The notes below the pieces were generated by a model that had not been told where the DNA came from, ran no database searches, and worked only from the letters and a program-made list of their open reading frames with translations. A stretch of DNA of 64,000 nucleotides from Sarocladium kiliense (Eukaryota > Ascomycota > Sordariomycetes > Hypocreales > Sarocladiaceae): contig JAUZTG010000028.1 of assembly GCA_030734395.1 (NCBI GenBank), forward strand, positions 124,001 to 188,000. Reading direction: 5' to 3'. This document shows positions 36,912 through 47,961 of the stretch, piece by piece. How positions within the stretch are numbered: position 1 is the stretch's first letter; the number at the start of each line of letters is the position of its first letter. The position numbers were made by a program, and so were the translations under genes.

Positions 36912-38334
36912 GGTGGTGTTTTTTAAGATCCTTGGATGCTGGCAAGACTTGGAGATTTGTAGGGTTGATGAGCGCTTTCAAGTCAACTGAAGACTTGGCT
37001 TCGAAGCGTGTCGGTTTGAGATGTGATGAGATTGAAAGCATTGTCAACAACAGTCGAGATATTCAGCCACTTTATATCTGTTGGAAACGAACATTCTCAC
37101 ATGATCCATCGGAAAGTATGGACCCTGTATTGGTGATGACTTGTCTCAAAGAGTCACTGTACGGCATCGAGAAGGCCACTTCCACACACACTAGATCATA
37201 GTCCTACATAGTCAATTGCCTCGCTTCATCTGTTCTTCGGACAGCCCGATCACTGGCTCTTACATCATTAAGGACTGGAGATGTTGCGTCTGTCGACTAG
37301 ATGGGAGGATCGATTGGGGCGAATGCTCGATGGGGGAAGCCCTAGGGGCAAATGACGACACATGAGGCCGCGCCTTCGAGGGATCGCACAGGGTTGCAGA
37401 CAGATCTTCATGGTGCATGGCCGCTTATAGTTTGACCGTACGAGTGGCGCTTGCAGATCTAGGGGTCTCTTGTTGCTAACCGTCAAATTCAAATCCATCG
37501 GCGCGCGAAGGATTCGACAGTAGTCGCTTGTGGAAGTTTGGGCTGCAAATCACCCTTCGCATATGAAGCCGATGCAACTCTTAGGCGCAAAGTCCTAGAG
37601 GGCAAGTCCTTGATACCTTAGGACCCTGCCCCTTAGTTGCCCTACCTTAACTGAAAACACGTCTTCAACCCTGACAGCTGCGTCATCTTGGCAAAAAGCC
37701 GAGAAAGAAGGATTCATTAGCCCCAAACTCTATGGACTGGATTACACCGCGTTGTCTATTCCCCGTGCCTTTCCCCGGATTCCAGTGGTGTCTCCCTCGA
37801 TAGCCATTCCCGACAGACCTCGCCCTCCTGATGTGCAATCAGTGCCAAACCTGCACTGTTGCTTCTTGACCCTGAATATAGGCGACTCAAACCCCAAGCC
37901 AGGCACATATCCTCATTTCAGGCACTGCGATACGGCGTGCCGGGGCCCTGATGCTGCTGGTACAAGTGATTGCTGCCGTTCACTGCAACACAACTATCGA
38001 CTACGAAGACATTCTGTGAGTACGCGGTTCTTACAAGGAGATTCCGGATCTCAGCAATGTTGGTATCTAGTAATGGATGGGAAGAAAATTGTCGTCAGAA
38101 CGGACGAGGACTGGTTCGTGACCAAAGGACTTGCCCAGCTGGTGGAGACCTATGAGGGTATGCTGAGGGACTGGCTGCAACATTTGCGGCTCGACTAGGA
38201 GAAGCTCGATGGATCGCGACCCAAGATTGCTCCATGCCTACGGCGAAGTGGTCAACCTCATGGTGTAGGGGCTGGCCAGGCGGGTATTTGGGGCCCAAGA
38301 GATCTGCAGATGTTGAGATGAGCCATTGAATTTA
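36912..38334. other. intergenic, with TATA box for the secreted-protein gene
   Basis: TATAAA on the minus strand at 37071-37076 lies 160 nt before the ATG at 36,911. From about 37,840 rightward the sequence may be the further-decayed 5' part of the NLR pseudogene, but no domain can be read there. Confidence 0.4.
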
Positions 38335-39250
38335 TTTTCAGTGGCTCGACGCCCGAAAATGGAGTCCTTGGGACCAGAAGACTATCAAGCTCTTGATGAT
38401 CTCGTCGGGCCAGACATGCTGGGAGGGCTGCCACTTGCGATAGCTCAGGCGGCAGTGTATATCAGGAGGACACAGATCACAATCGGCGAGTACACGAGGC
38501 GATACACGCAAATGTGGCAGCATGTCATGGAGGTCCCGCTAAACAAAACACTAATTCTGGGGTACGACAAGTCGGTTGGCACAACCTGGTCCCTTTCTCT
38601 GCAGCATGTGTAAGAGCGGGAACTGTATGCTATTTCGCTGGTCCGTGTAGAGGCGTTCCTTGACAACAAGGACTTGCGGTACGGCCTTCATGGTGAGATG
38701 AGGGATGATCTCGAATCTGGCTTGATTCAATCCTACTCGGATGGGATGAGTGTCGATGAGTGTAGGGCAAAATTCGGAACAACAGAGGTGCCTGACTGGC
38801 TGAAGGCGCGGGCACGGAACGAAGCAAAGTTCTTGGAATGCATGGACGCCTTTGAGGTGGAATATCATGCTAAATCTCGGCCACGAATTTTGGAACCTGA
38901 GACAATACTCAGTGGCCCGAGCAAAGCTTAAGGAAGCATTGCAGCTCTCACAAGGGGCTGGCGGCGAGGGACACTGGCGGAGCCACTTCTCGCTGAACCA
39001 GCTTGCTGGAATCTATAATGCTCTGGGTGACACGATGAAGGCTGAGCGGATGCTGCTGAAGATGACTTGCGATCTGGAGTGCCATCCGCCAGGAGAACAG
39101 AACCCTGACCCAGACATCCAATTGGCTAGGAAGCACCTGCACCTGGGGAGAATCTGCCGTCGTACCCGGCGACACAGTCACGCAGACGCACATCTGCGAC
39201 GAGCTTGGCGGTTGCTAGTGATCATTGCTCTCAAATTATTTGACATCATC
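38335..39250 (+). pseudogene. decayed NLR/TPR gene (NB-ARC C-terminal part plus TPR repeats)
   Basis: A frame from 38,335 carries PDMLGGLPLAIAQAAVYI, the GLPLA block of fungal NB-ARC/STAND proteins, then GYDKSVGTTWSLSL. It meets an in-frame TAA at 38,611-38,613. The same frame continues (VRVEAFLDNKD..., CRAKFGTTEVPDWLK) to about 38,860. There the homology moves one frame to NLGHEFWNLRQYSVARAKLKEALQLSQG and a TPR stretch (LNQLAGIYNALGDTMKAERM, LGRICRRT) that runs to about 39,250. One nonsense codon and one frameshift make it a pseudogene. The P-loop part and 5' end are missing or unrecognisable. It ends convergently against the DHCR24-like gene. Confidence 0.72.
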
Positions 39251-39263
39251 ATGATATGCAGTG

Positions 39264-40787
39264 CTAAAACATTTGCCGGTACCTCCACTTCGCCCGTCGG
39301 TGAAGGGCAATGTCGCCAGACATCATGGCTTGGACCATGCCGTATATTCCTCCTACCGGCCAGGTGCTCAACCATGATCCCGAATCATCAGTGCATTTCC
39401 CAGTGCCACTCCTGACCTTGTCGTACACCGTTGGCAGCAGCACAGCACGGTACTTGGCTCTCAAAGCCTGGTACCATGAGCGACCATAGATGTCCCAGAA
39501 CTCATCTTCGTCATAATAGGCATGTGCATACAGCCATTTGCGACCACCGAGTCGCGACAATTCTCGTTCCAGACCGCGATTCTTTTCGATGAACAGTTCT
39601 TTGTCATGTGGCCCCCAGCCCCAGACACCTATGTTGAGCATTGGTTGAGATAGCGTAGTCTTGACGATGTCTTGGATGCCACGGCCCTCATCTTTCGTGG
39701 TGACTGGGTGGAAAGTTGGCGTGACACTTCCCTTCAACGGACAGAGCCACAAGGGCCAGATCCCAAGTTCGCGGTCAATCCAGTGCACGAATTGCTCAGC
39801 GCCACCATAAGGTAACGCAAGGTCTTGCACAACGAATTGAGCGGAAATTCGACTCGCATGTAGAGCATGGTACAATGTTCGGGTATGGGAGAAGTCATCC
39901 AGGAGCCATCGAAAGAATCGGTTGAAAGGAACGACCTTGAAGTAGGTGTATCCCTGTCGTCCGACCCAGAACCCAGCACGGTCGTATCGAAACAGGTACT
40001 CGCTGAGTGGCACGAACTCATCAATCGTCGACGAAGAATCCAGGTCCTGGGTGATGTCTTTTACATGGAGATAATACCAAGGATCACCAGCGTGACTGAA
40101 GGTTCGAGCGGGTTGGCTGGCTGGCTTGACGTTCGTCAGCATGCCTGTGCAAATCAATCCGTGGTCTTGAGAGAACAAGATGCCATCCACGTAATCAACG
40201 CCGTCTTGTTTGGTTGCTGCTTCAACCTCTGATATGCCTTCGGCAACGCTGTGAACTCGACGATACGTGACTTTCACGAACTGTTTAGCCTCCACCAAGC
40301 GCAACTCCATAAGCGTGGTAATGCCCAAGGTGCCTAGCGCACCAGCAGCACCGTAGAAGAGATCTGGCTTGTCCTTGGGTGACGCATTGACAATCGACCC
40401 ATCACCTAGGACCATCTCCACGGAATTTACTGTATCGTTGAAGAAGCCATGTCTGAAGGAGCTGCTTTCTCCAGAAGTGCCCGCGAAACCACCGCCTGCG
40501 GTGATGCCAGGAAACTCCATCACGACAGGAGGCACGAGTCCATGGGGCAACGTTGCCTCCACGAGACGATCCATGGGGACATTCGGCTCTACCATGCAAG
40601 TCATGCGCTCGACATCTACCGAAAGAACGCTCGAAAGCATGCTAATGTCCACGACATTTTGCTCAGCGCCGTGCCGCGGACGCGTGCTATGAGAGGAACC
40701 ATGAGAGACGCGAAACGGCTGGCGAAGCTTGTGAAATAGACGCACAGCAGAGGCTATATTCTCCACCGCGGTAGCGTGACGTTCCAT
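39264..40787 (-). CDS. DHCR24: DHCR24/DWF1-type delta(24)-sterol reductase-like FAD oxidoreductase
   Basis: Single exon, 507 aa, starting MERHATAVENIA, the usual start of the ascomycete family. A PCMH-type FAD-binding domain covers about residues 20-190 with RVSHGSSHSTRP, VEPNVPMDRLVEATLPHGLVP, and EFPGITAGGGFAGTSGESSSFRHGF, the signature of DHCR24/DWF1 proteins. Further blocks are LFYGAAGALGTLGITT, VDYVDGILFSQDHG and the C-terminal GGRKWLYAHAYYDEDEFWDIYG. Animal DHCR24 reduces the C24 double bond of desmosterol-type sterols with NADPH; plant DWF1 converts 24-methylenecholesterol to campesterol. Fungal members are widespread but their substrate is not established. It is followed upstream, same strand, by a DHCR7-like gene at 555 bp, which strongly favours a sterol role here. 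Confidence 0.88.
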   Translation of the reverse strand: MERHATAVENIASAVRLFHKLRQPFRVSHGSSHSTRPRHGAEQNVVDISMLSSVLSVDVERMTCMVEPNVPMDRLVEATLPHGLVPPVVMEFPGITAGGGFAGTSGESSSFRHGFFNDTVNSVEMVLGDGSIVNASPKDKPDLFYGAAGALGTLGITTLMELRLVEAKQFVKVTYRRVHSVAEGISEVEAATKQDGVDYVDGILFSQDHGLICTGMLTNVKPASQPARTFSHAGDPWYYLHVKDITQDLDSSSTIDEFVPLSEYLFRYDRAGFWVGRQGYTYFKVVPFNRFFRWLLDDFSHTRTLYHALHASRISAQFVVQDLALPYGGAEQFVHWIDRELGIWPLWLCPLKGSVTPTFHPVTTKDEGRGIQDIVKTTLSQPMLNIGVWGWGPHDKELFIEKNRGLERELSRLGGRKWLYAHAYYDEDEFWDIYGRSWYQALRAKYRAVLLPTVYDKVRSGTGKCTDDSGSWLSTWPVGGIYGMVQAMMSGDIALHRRAKWRYRQMF

Positions 40788-41342
40788 GATGCAGGTCCCC
40801 GAGTATGTTGCTGAGTGTGGTGCATGTAAGATCAGTCTTGGACACGGCCCGCGATGTGAGATCCTCGACGCGAGTGCATCCTAGGAATGAGGCACGCAAT
40901 CCTAATAAATCTCCCAACCACTAACCTGGTTCTCGGAGGCAGTGTCTCAAGATGGTAACCTCCAAGCATGAGACACGGCATGTTTCCCCTTTGTTGACGT
41001 GGCTGAATCAATTAGAAGCTCAGAGCGGCTCAGGGCATTCTGAGCAAGTGGAATAATGAAAGCTGAACCACGATACAGGTCTCTTTTGTCTTGGCTTCTT
41101 TTTATCCTTTCCCTTTTGGTCTAAATGTTGAGTCATTGTGCTGTCACCACAACTTTTTGATTGGGCTTCCTCGTGATCCTATACGAAATGATGCAGAGGC
41201 CTCTCGTCGTTCGACAAGCGAAGCTGCAAGACGATCAGAAGCGAGAGGAAACGTCTTCCTCCTTTTTCTGGCTGTATTTAATTGACCCTGATTCAAACAT
41301 CTTTCGCTTTATGACATGGGATTATGTTATGATCAATGTTCC
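40788..41342. promoter_or_regulatory. intergenic promoter of the DHCR24-like gene
   Basis: 555 bp between two minus-strand genes. Frames here are short and not protein-like. It holds the DHCR7-like 3' end and the DHCR24-like promoter. Confidence 0.35.
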
Positions 41343-42926
41343 TCACCAGATGCCTCGGACAAAGCGCCACGGCACCAGCTTGCAGTAGTCCACCCATGCT
41401 TGTCCATACTTGTCGCTACACCGCTTTTCGTCTCGCATGCAGCGATGCACAAGGAGCATAGTCATCCAGATAGCGTAAATCCAGACAACAGCTTTGGAGC
41501 TTCCCACTAATGCGCAAGTGCTGTAGCTTATGAGCAAGTCGCCGGCGTAGTTGGCGTGCCGCGACCATCCCCACCAGCCACTACACAAAAGCAAGGTCTC
41601 ATGCTCCTGGCCGTCTAGGGTCTTGTAGAATGCTTCGATGAATTGTGCTGGCTTGCCCCATATCTTGGACTTGCCACCACTTCTGCGGACGCGGTCTTTC
41701 TGGTCATTGGCAGACCTGAAGACGATGTAACCAGTGACACCAACGAGGAACCAAAAGCCCAGGTACAGAGTAGAAGCGGACCCAGGATACAGACCAAGAT
41801 ATTGCCCTTGAATGGTGTATGTGGTGGGCAGGAAGCAGAATGTCCCCCAAGCCAGGTAAAAGCCATAGTGATCATGTGCAATGTCAATAGTCCGCAGATA
41901 CCATGCCTCGTTGACGAAAAAGTCTATAACATAAATTGTCTGCAGAATCGATACTAAGATGAGGGAAAGCTCAACTCGGCCTTGAATCTGATACTGATAT
42001 GCGATGTTGGAGTAGTCACTAGAAAGTCCAGGTCTCAGTCTCGGCACGCCTCATATGACGGAAGAATCCAGGATCTTACATCAATGTCCAGGCGACAATT
42101 CCTGGTCGACCGTTACTAAAAAGTTTCAAATCGAAATCGTCTCCCAGTCTGGGATTCAGCTCGATGCCCATGTAGAAGTCGTACAACGCGGAACCTACAG
42201 AATAGGGTTAGCAACCTGCATGAAGCCACTTGAAAGAAGACGCATTGGCTGACCGCTGAACTTTCTGTCATCTGCGTGCGTAGGCATTACATATGCCTTG
42301 ATGTAGGCAAAAGTTGATATCAGGAACCCTGCAAGGTTCATTGCTCCGATCAAGCTGCTCCAGTTGCGAGGAATAAAGCCGGGATCCAGGATATCCGCCC
42401 AGCTTAAGACAATGTACAGGACGTGCGTCACAACCCATGCACTAAGACCGTTGATCCGATAGGAAAGAAGATGGCCAGCCGGAGTATACTGACCCGTGTG
42501 AACCTTTCCTGGCAGATAACAGAAGAGCAGCGCCTGTAAAGTGACCCAGCAGAAGACTGCCGTGGTGCCTCTCCATGTCAGCTGCGGACCGTGCTTCCGA
42601 CAGATTGTCCAGAAGCCTTCGCCTCCAACCGCTTCTGCAAATCTTGCAAAGGAACCATCGTACTGGGCGAGCGTGATAAACACGCAGACGGATGCCAGCG
42701 GCGCCAGAAACCCAGGGGATGCAGCTACGAACGATCGCCACCAGGTCCTTCCGAAGCTAGTCCGGCCCCATGTGGCAGCTGTGGCTGTCGTTGGTGTGCT
42801 GTCAGGTTTCGAAGCTGCCGATGCCGACGCTGATGGTGCAGATTGGACGGGAGAACCCTTCCTTGTGGCATAGGCTACAGTCTTTGAAGTAGACGCCGGC
42901 GGCATCCGAGTTGCATGTTGAACCAT
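41343..42926 (-). CDS. DHCR7: DHCR7/DWF5-type sterol delta(7)-reductase (ERG4/ERG24 superfamily)
   Basis: Exons 42926-42254, 42194-42080 and 42018-41343 (introns 59 and 61 nt) give 487 aa; human DHCR7 is 475. The ATG at 42,926 is the first in frame. After a low-complexity N-terminus come 8-9 hydrophobic segments. The exon 2/3 junction creates DFDLKLFSNGRPGIVAWTLI, which matches the DHCR7 block and not ERG4. EAWYLRTIDIAHDHYGFYLAWG, GYIVFRSANDQKDRVRR, SGWWGWSRHANYAGDLL and the C-terminal LLVHRCMRDEKRCSDKYG are the other superfamily and DHCR7/DWF5 hallmarks. The enzyme reduces the sterol B-ring delta-7 bond with NADPH in the ER membrane, turning delta-5,7 sterols into delta-5 sterols. Ergosterol-making fungi normally lack this step. 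It is divergent from an ABCG transporter. Confidence 0.88.
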
Positions 42927-43487
42927 TCTGGAGGACAGTATGGGAAAGGCTTCTATAAGGATCAAGGTACGGTGTCTCGCCCGGGAGTTACGTGCCCAAC
43001 TGGCTGGGGTTTGTTCTGCCCTTTATCGTTATTGACTTTCATTAGGATCTAGATCTCGGCTGTAGCTCGACTGGATATTGATCGGTTGGACCAGCACGCC
43101 CCACGTCAGATATCGGCATGTTGCGACATTGTTTGAGACACAACCAATTTCAGCAAGAATGATGATGCCAGTTCGCATCACGGGCTCAGAGCCGCTGGCA
43201 ATCCTCATCCACAGGCCTTTATGCAAAGACGCTGCTCTTGCATCTACATACCCTCAGATCGTGTGAAGCCCCCTTGTCCTGGTTCCGGTTTCAATCCCTG
43301 GACACTGAATGTCTTACTCTCATTCCAGGGTGAAATGCCAAGTTGCCTGAAGATCTAGACCAGCCGCGGCTTACTTAAAGCCATACCAAAAATCGTGCCG
43401 TGTCCCATCTGCAGGATACTGCACATCCTCATTGCTTTTGCGTAAACCCAACTTTAGCTGCCAGGGACATGACCGATACAGGGCACA
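42927..43487. promoter_or_regulatory. divergent promoter between the DHCR7-like and ABCG genes
   Basis: 561 bp shared by the two start sites. A perfect palindrome GCCGCGGC at 43363-43370 contains CCGCGG, an everted zinc-cluster-type half-site pair. No TATA box was seen. Shared control is inferred from geometry. Confidence 0.4.
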
Positions 43488-46400
43488 ATGAGCTATCCCA
43501 CATTGCCATCAGCCAATTGTGGTGATGTCCACCTTTCTACGTTATCAGAGTTGCCTGTGGATCATGCAGCTCTGGCAAGCAATTCGACGATGAGGACTGA
43601 TCCCATGACCGAGTCGACCCTTATACCTGCTGATGGCACCGCACACATTGTAGCACCTGTCGATGTCAAGATCTGCAACTTGAGCGTCGAGGTTTCCGAC
43701 CGGTCGTTCAGCTCTGACATTGGATCCAAGCTAAAGCAACTAAGCGGCCGCCCCCATGCTCGGGCACCGAAACAACTCTTGTGTTCAGTCTCAGCCAGCT
43801 TGGAACCAGGATCATTGACCGCCATTCTCGGAACTAGCGGTTCTGGAAAATCAACGCTACTGGATGCCTTATCGGGCAGGCTAAGTGGTGGTCGGAGGAT
43901 CAGCGGTGGCACCGTATTATGCAATGGGAGAGCTGCGGGCGCGGACATCCGACAAGCCTATGTAACGCAGCAAGATGTCCTGTTACCAACACTGACTGTG
44001 AGGGAGACCCTGGAGTACACCGCCGATTTACGGCTTCCGCGGTCCCTGAACTTGTCACACCGCCGCGCAATTGTTGACAATATCATCAGCGAGCTTGGTT
44101 TACAGAACTGTGCCGACACTCGCATTGGAGACATTTGGACGAGAGGATGTTCCGGTGGGGAGAAGCGTCGAGTCAGCATTGGGGTGCAGTTGCTTGCAAA
44201 TCCCTCTTTGCTCTATCTGGATGAGCCAACGACCGGGCTCGATGCTGCGAGCGCGCTAGCGCTGACAACTACGATCAGAAGGCTATGCCAGAAGGACCGA
44301 GTGGTGCTCATGACGGTTCACCAACCGCGTCCTGAGATCTGGTCGCTATTCGATAACCTCATAATATTGGCCGGGGGTTCGCCTCTGTATTCTGGCCCTG
44401 TCAGGGGTGCTTTCCCTTGGTTCGAGGCACAGGGATTCAGGATACCCGCGTTTGTGAATCCCGCCGATTTTCTGGTTGACCTCTCTGGAATTGATTATCG
44501 AAATGGCGAGCTTGAGACGCAAAGCAAGGCCCGTGTTACTGCACTGCGAGACGCATGGCATTCGCAATCCCGGAATCATGTTCCAGCTTCCGCAGAACCT
44601 GTTTACACCAAGAGCAGTGTGCAGTGGAAACCGTCAAACCAGGGCTTGGGTTTGGCACGGCAAATTCGTGTTCTCACACACCGGACGGTCAATGTCACCT
44701 ACCGGGATCCATTAGGGCTGACTGCATGTATCGTCGAGGCCATTCTCATGGGCCTTGCTGTCGGGTATATGTTCTACGACATGGGTCGGGATCAAGCTGG
44801 CATCAAGTCACGAGAAGGATGCTTGTATGTCGCCGCAGGCCTTCAGGGGTATGTAATTATTATCTTCGAGACATACCGGATGACGCTAGATATTCCAACT
44901 TTCGACCGCGAAGCATCAGATGGCTACGTCCAACCTGTGGCCTTCGTCCTCTCACGCAGGCTGGCGAAATGCTTCATCGAAGACCTACCTATACCTATCA
45001 TACTGTCCTCTCTGATCTACTTTATGACGGGACTAGATCGACAACTCAGCAAAATACTCACCTTCTACGGCATCAGTATATTGAACCAGTACTTGGCTGT
45101 TCTATGCGCATCAGCCTGCGTTGTTATTAGTCGCGATTTCCCTACTGCAAGTCTCATTGCAAGTTTGGTATACACTCTGCAAAGCCTTGCTTCTGGGTTG
45201 ATCGTCCAGGTAGACACTATGCCTGTGTATATAGGCTGGACCAGATGGATCACGTATACAGTTGAGTTTCTCCATTCAGTGAAATGTATTCAGCAGCTGA
45301 CAACCCCAGTTCTACACCTTCAGTGCATACATCGGAAATGAATTCGAAAACAACTCCTACGATTGCCCTTTGCCGGGTGAAAGCCAGAGCGCGACTTGCG
45401 CGCAGTATCAAGGAAACTTTGTCATCAAAAGTCTCGGGTTCCCCCTGAACTGGACCGGCCGAGCTATAGCTTGCATGGCAGGTTTCAATTTATTCTTCCT
45501 CGGATTTTCGATTTTCGGACTTTACTTTCTGAAGCCAATCGCATCTCAAAAGCTACGTAACCCTCGCCCCAAGGCAGACTTGCAAGCCATCCCGAACAGA
45601 GCAGACTATTTCGTTCCAGGGGAATTATATCCTACGACAGTCACACTTCATCAATTCAGCCTTGCGCTGAGACTCAAGACTTTGAAAGGGTTTTCTAAGG
45701 GTTCACATATTAAACCGATAATTTCCCCCATCAGTACGAGCTTCGAGCCTGGTGGGCTCAACATCATCCTTGGCCCCTCCGGCTGCGGCAAGACATCACT
45801 CTTGGACTCCATTAGCCATCGGCTCCGTCCCACCATCACCGTTAAACATGTTTTCGATGGCAGAATTACGTTTAACGGCATGAAACTATCTACGGGAGAC
45901 GCGAGGCTGCGGTGTGCATATGCATCTCAGATTGGTGAGCTGCTGCTACCGGCACTGACGGTGCGGGAAACTCTTCATTATGCAGCATCCTTGCGCGTCG
46001 GAAGCTCTTCCAGTACAGAAAAACGGGCCCAGCGAGTCGAAGACTTGCTACGCACCTTAGGACTCAAAGGATGTGCAGGCACTCTGGTGGGATCTGCGAG
46101 CTTTCGGGGCATATCCGGCGGAGAGAAGAGGCGACTCGCGCTCGCAATCCAGATACTCAATGACCCCCAAGTCTTGCTCGTTGACGAGCCAACTTCGGGC
46201 TTGGACGCTTACACCGCCAACTCGATCATGAAGCTGTTGCACGACATTGCGCAGGATGGCCGAACGGTGATTGTAGCTATTCACCAGCCTCGCTCCGACC
46301 TCTTCAATTATTTTGGTAACATATTGCTGTTATCTGAAGGCGGATGCACCGTTTACTCCGGGCCGGCTAAGGACATGATCACATACCTCGCCGGAACAGG

Positions 46401-47433
46401 CTACGAATGTCCAATCCAAACAAACCCTGCCGATTTTGCGCTTGATCTTATCACCATTTCTGATAAAACTCCTGCAGGCGTGGAGGAGGGTCGAGGGCGG
46501 ATGCACAAGCTCATTCAACTCTGGAAAGATCATGAAGTGCGCCAGTCGAGCCATGGCTCACCATCAGAGATGGACAACCGCCCCCTGGATCCTCGAACCA
46601 AAACCCAAACGATTTCTGCCAGCGTCTTTCAGCTTCTTCAACGAGCTGCCATCAATACGTTTCGGCAACCTCAGCTGGTTCTAGCTCGAATCATGCAGTC
46701 AAGCGGCGTGACAATCATTTTCACCCTGTTCTTCGCACCTCTGGGTCATGATTACAGCTCGATCCAGACTCGGTTCGGGTTGTTCCAGCAACTAGGTGGA
46801 TTCTACATCATCGGCATGCTTACCAACGTAGCCGTGTATCCATTCGAGCGCGATGTCGCGTATGGAGAGATCCTGGACGGGATCTACAGCGTGGACGCTT
46901 TCCTTGCCTCCTACACGCTGCTGGAGCTGCCATTCGAGATCATCAATTCCCTGTTCCTTGCACTTCTGCTTGTTTTCGCCGTTGGACTTCCTCGTACGGC
47001 AGCCAGCTATTTTGTTGCTGCACTTGTTGGATTCTCGGGACTATCATGCGGTGAGAGTCTTGGGATCATATTCAATGCACTGTCCTCACACACTGGCTTC
47101 GCGATGAATCTTATGGCCGTTCTCCTGGCTGTCGCAAATGCTATGGCTGGGATCTTATCTCTGAACATGCCAGCGCTGTTCAAGAGCTTCAACTATTTGT
47201 CGCCTGTACGATACCAAGTTCGAGGCGTAGCACACTATTCCCTCGTTGACCAGACTTTCGAATGTGATCTGGATCATGGCTGCCCAATACTAACGGGGAA
47301 TGAAGCCCTGGAGCTTTATCGGTTCAATGGCGACCCTATGTACAGCATCTTAGGAATGCTGCTTTGTGTTGTGGTGTATAGATTTCTGGCCTGGTTAGTT
47401 CTGAGAGTCCTTCGCCAGGTTCGTGTCAGCTGA
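43488..47433 (+). CDS. full-size ABCG transporter, (NBD-TMD)2, white/ABCG5-8-like (YOL075C type)
   Basis: Two long frames, 43488-45260 and 45310-47433, are one gene: a 49-nt intron (GTTGAG...CTGAC...CCAG) joins them in phase 0 and makes the continuous segment WITYTFYTFSAYIGNEFEN. The product is 1298 aa, nearly the size of yeast Yol075c (1294). Half 1 has Walker A GTSGSGKST at 115-123, signature CSGGEKRR near 221-228 and Walker B LLYLDEPTTGLD near 240. Half 2 has Walker A GPSGCGKTS near 746-754, signature ISGGEKRR near 858 and Walker B VLLVDEPTSGLD near 890. Each is followed by about six membrane spans, so the order is NBD first, as in PDR and white proteins, but without the PDR C-terminal motifs. 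Animal half-size ABCG5/G8 and ABCG1 move sterols, so sterol export is a reasonable but unproven role. Both NBDs look catalytically competent. Confidence 0.88.
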
Positions 47434-47961
47434 ACCGTCCAAGTGGATTCAATGTAATCCCAGTATCACGTGTTATCCACCTTGCATCTCCTGTGGTGGG
47501 CGATAATTCGCCTACGATAGCTGTGATCTTCGATCCGCGGCTCTTTTGGCCACTTGGTTTCAAGATTGAATTGGAACGTTTGTTCTTATTGAACGCATTG
47601 TGTCATCCATTTCGAAACTGGGAAGTCCGCTTCCAAGCTATAATTAGAGAGCCCCCCGACTCGGGTGTGAGTCAAGGGGTATATGAAGTTTCCCCCGTCA
47701 AGGCTGGTCGCCCCAACCTCACCGAATTCCTTGAACATTCTATTTAACTAAATAAAGAAAAAGAAATCCTGAATCGGCTTATCGCCATACCTTTGGTCTA
47801 CCGTCATAGTTCACAACAGCGAGATCCGAGGAGGTGGGGACTGAAATGGGAGCGCCCTTCCAATCAGTGGGCTGGCGTTCACCCGCATCCGCTACATTCG
47901 TCACTCGCTGTCTTATCAGCGACAGCCCGAGCCTCCCACGAAGTCGACCGTGACATGCGTG
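47434..47961. other. intergenic downstream of the ABCG gene
   Basis: No gene recognised in 528 bp. An AT-rich patch at 47,745-47,770 is a plausible ABCG polyadenylation region. Confidence 0.35.

Noticed and set aside
37752..38198. A 148-codon frame before the NLR relic as a separate gene
   Set aside because: No recognisable domain. It may be decayed NLR sequence, but nothing supports a functional product.
44555..45130. A 191-codon Arg-rich frame inside the ABCG gene
   Set aside because: It is a +1 shadow of the membrane-domain coding sequence.
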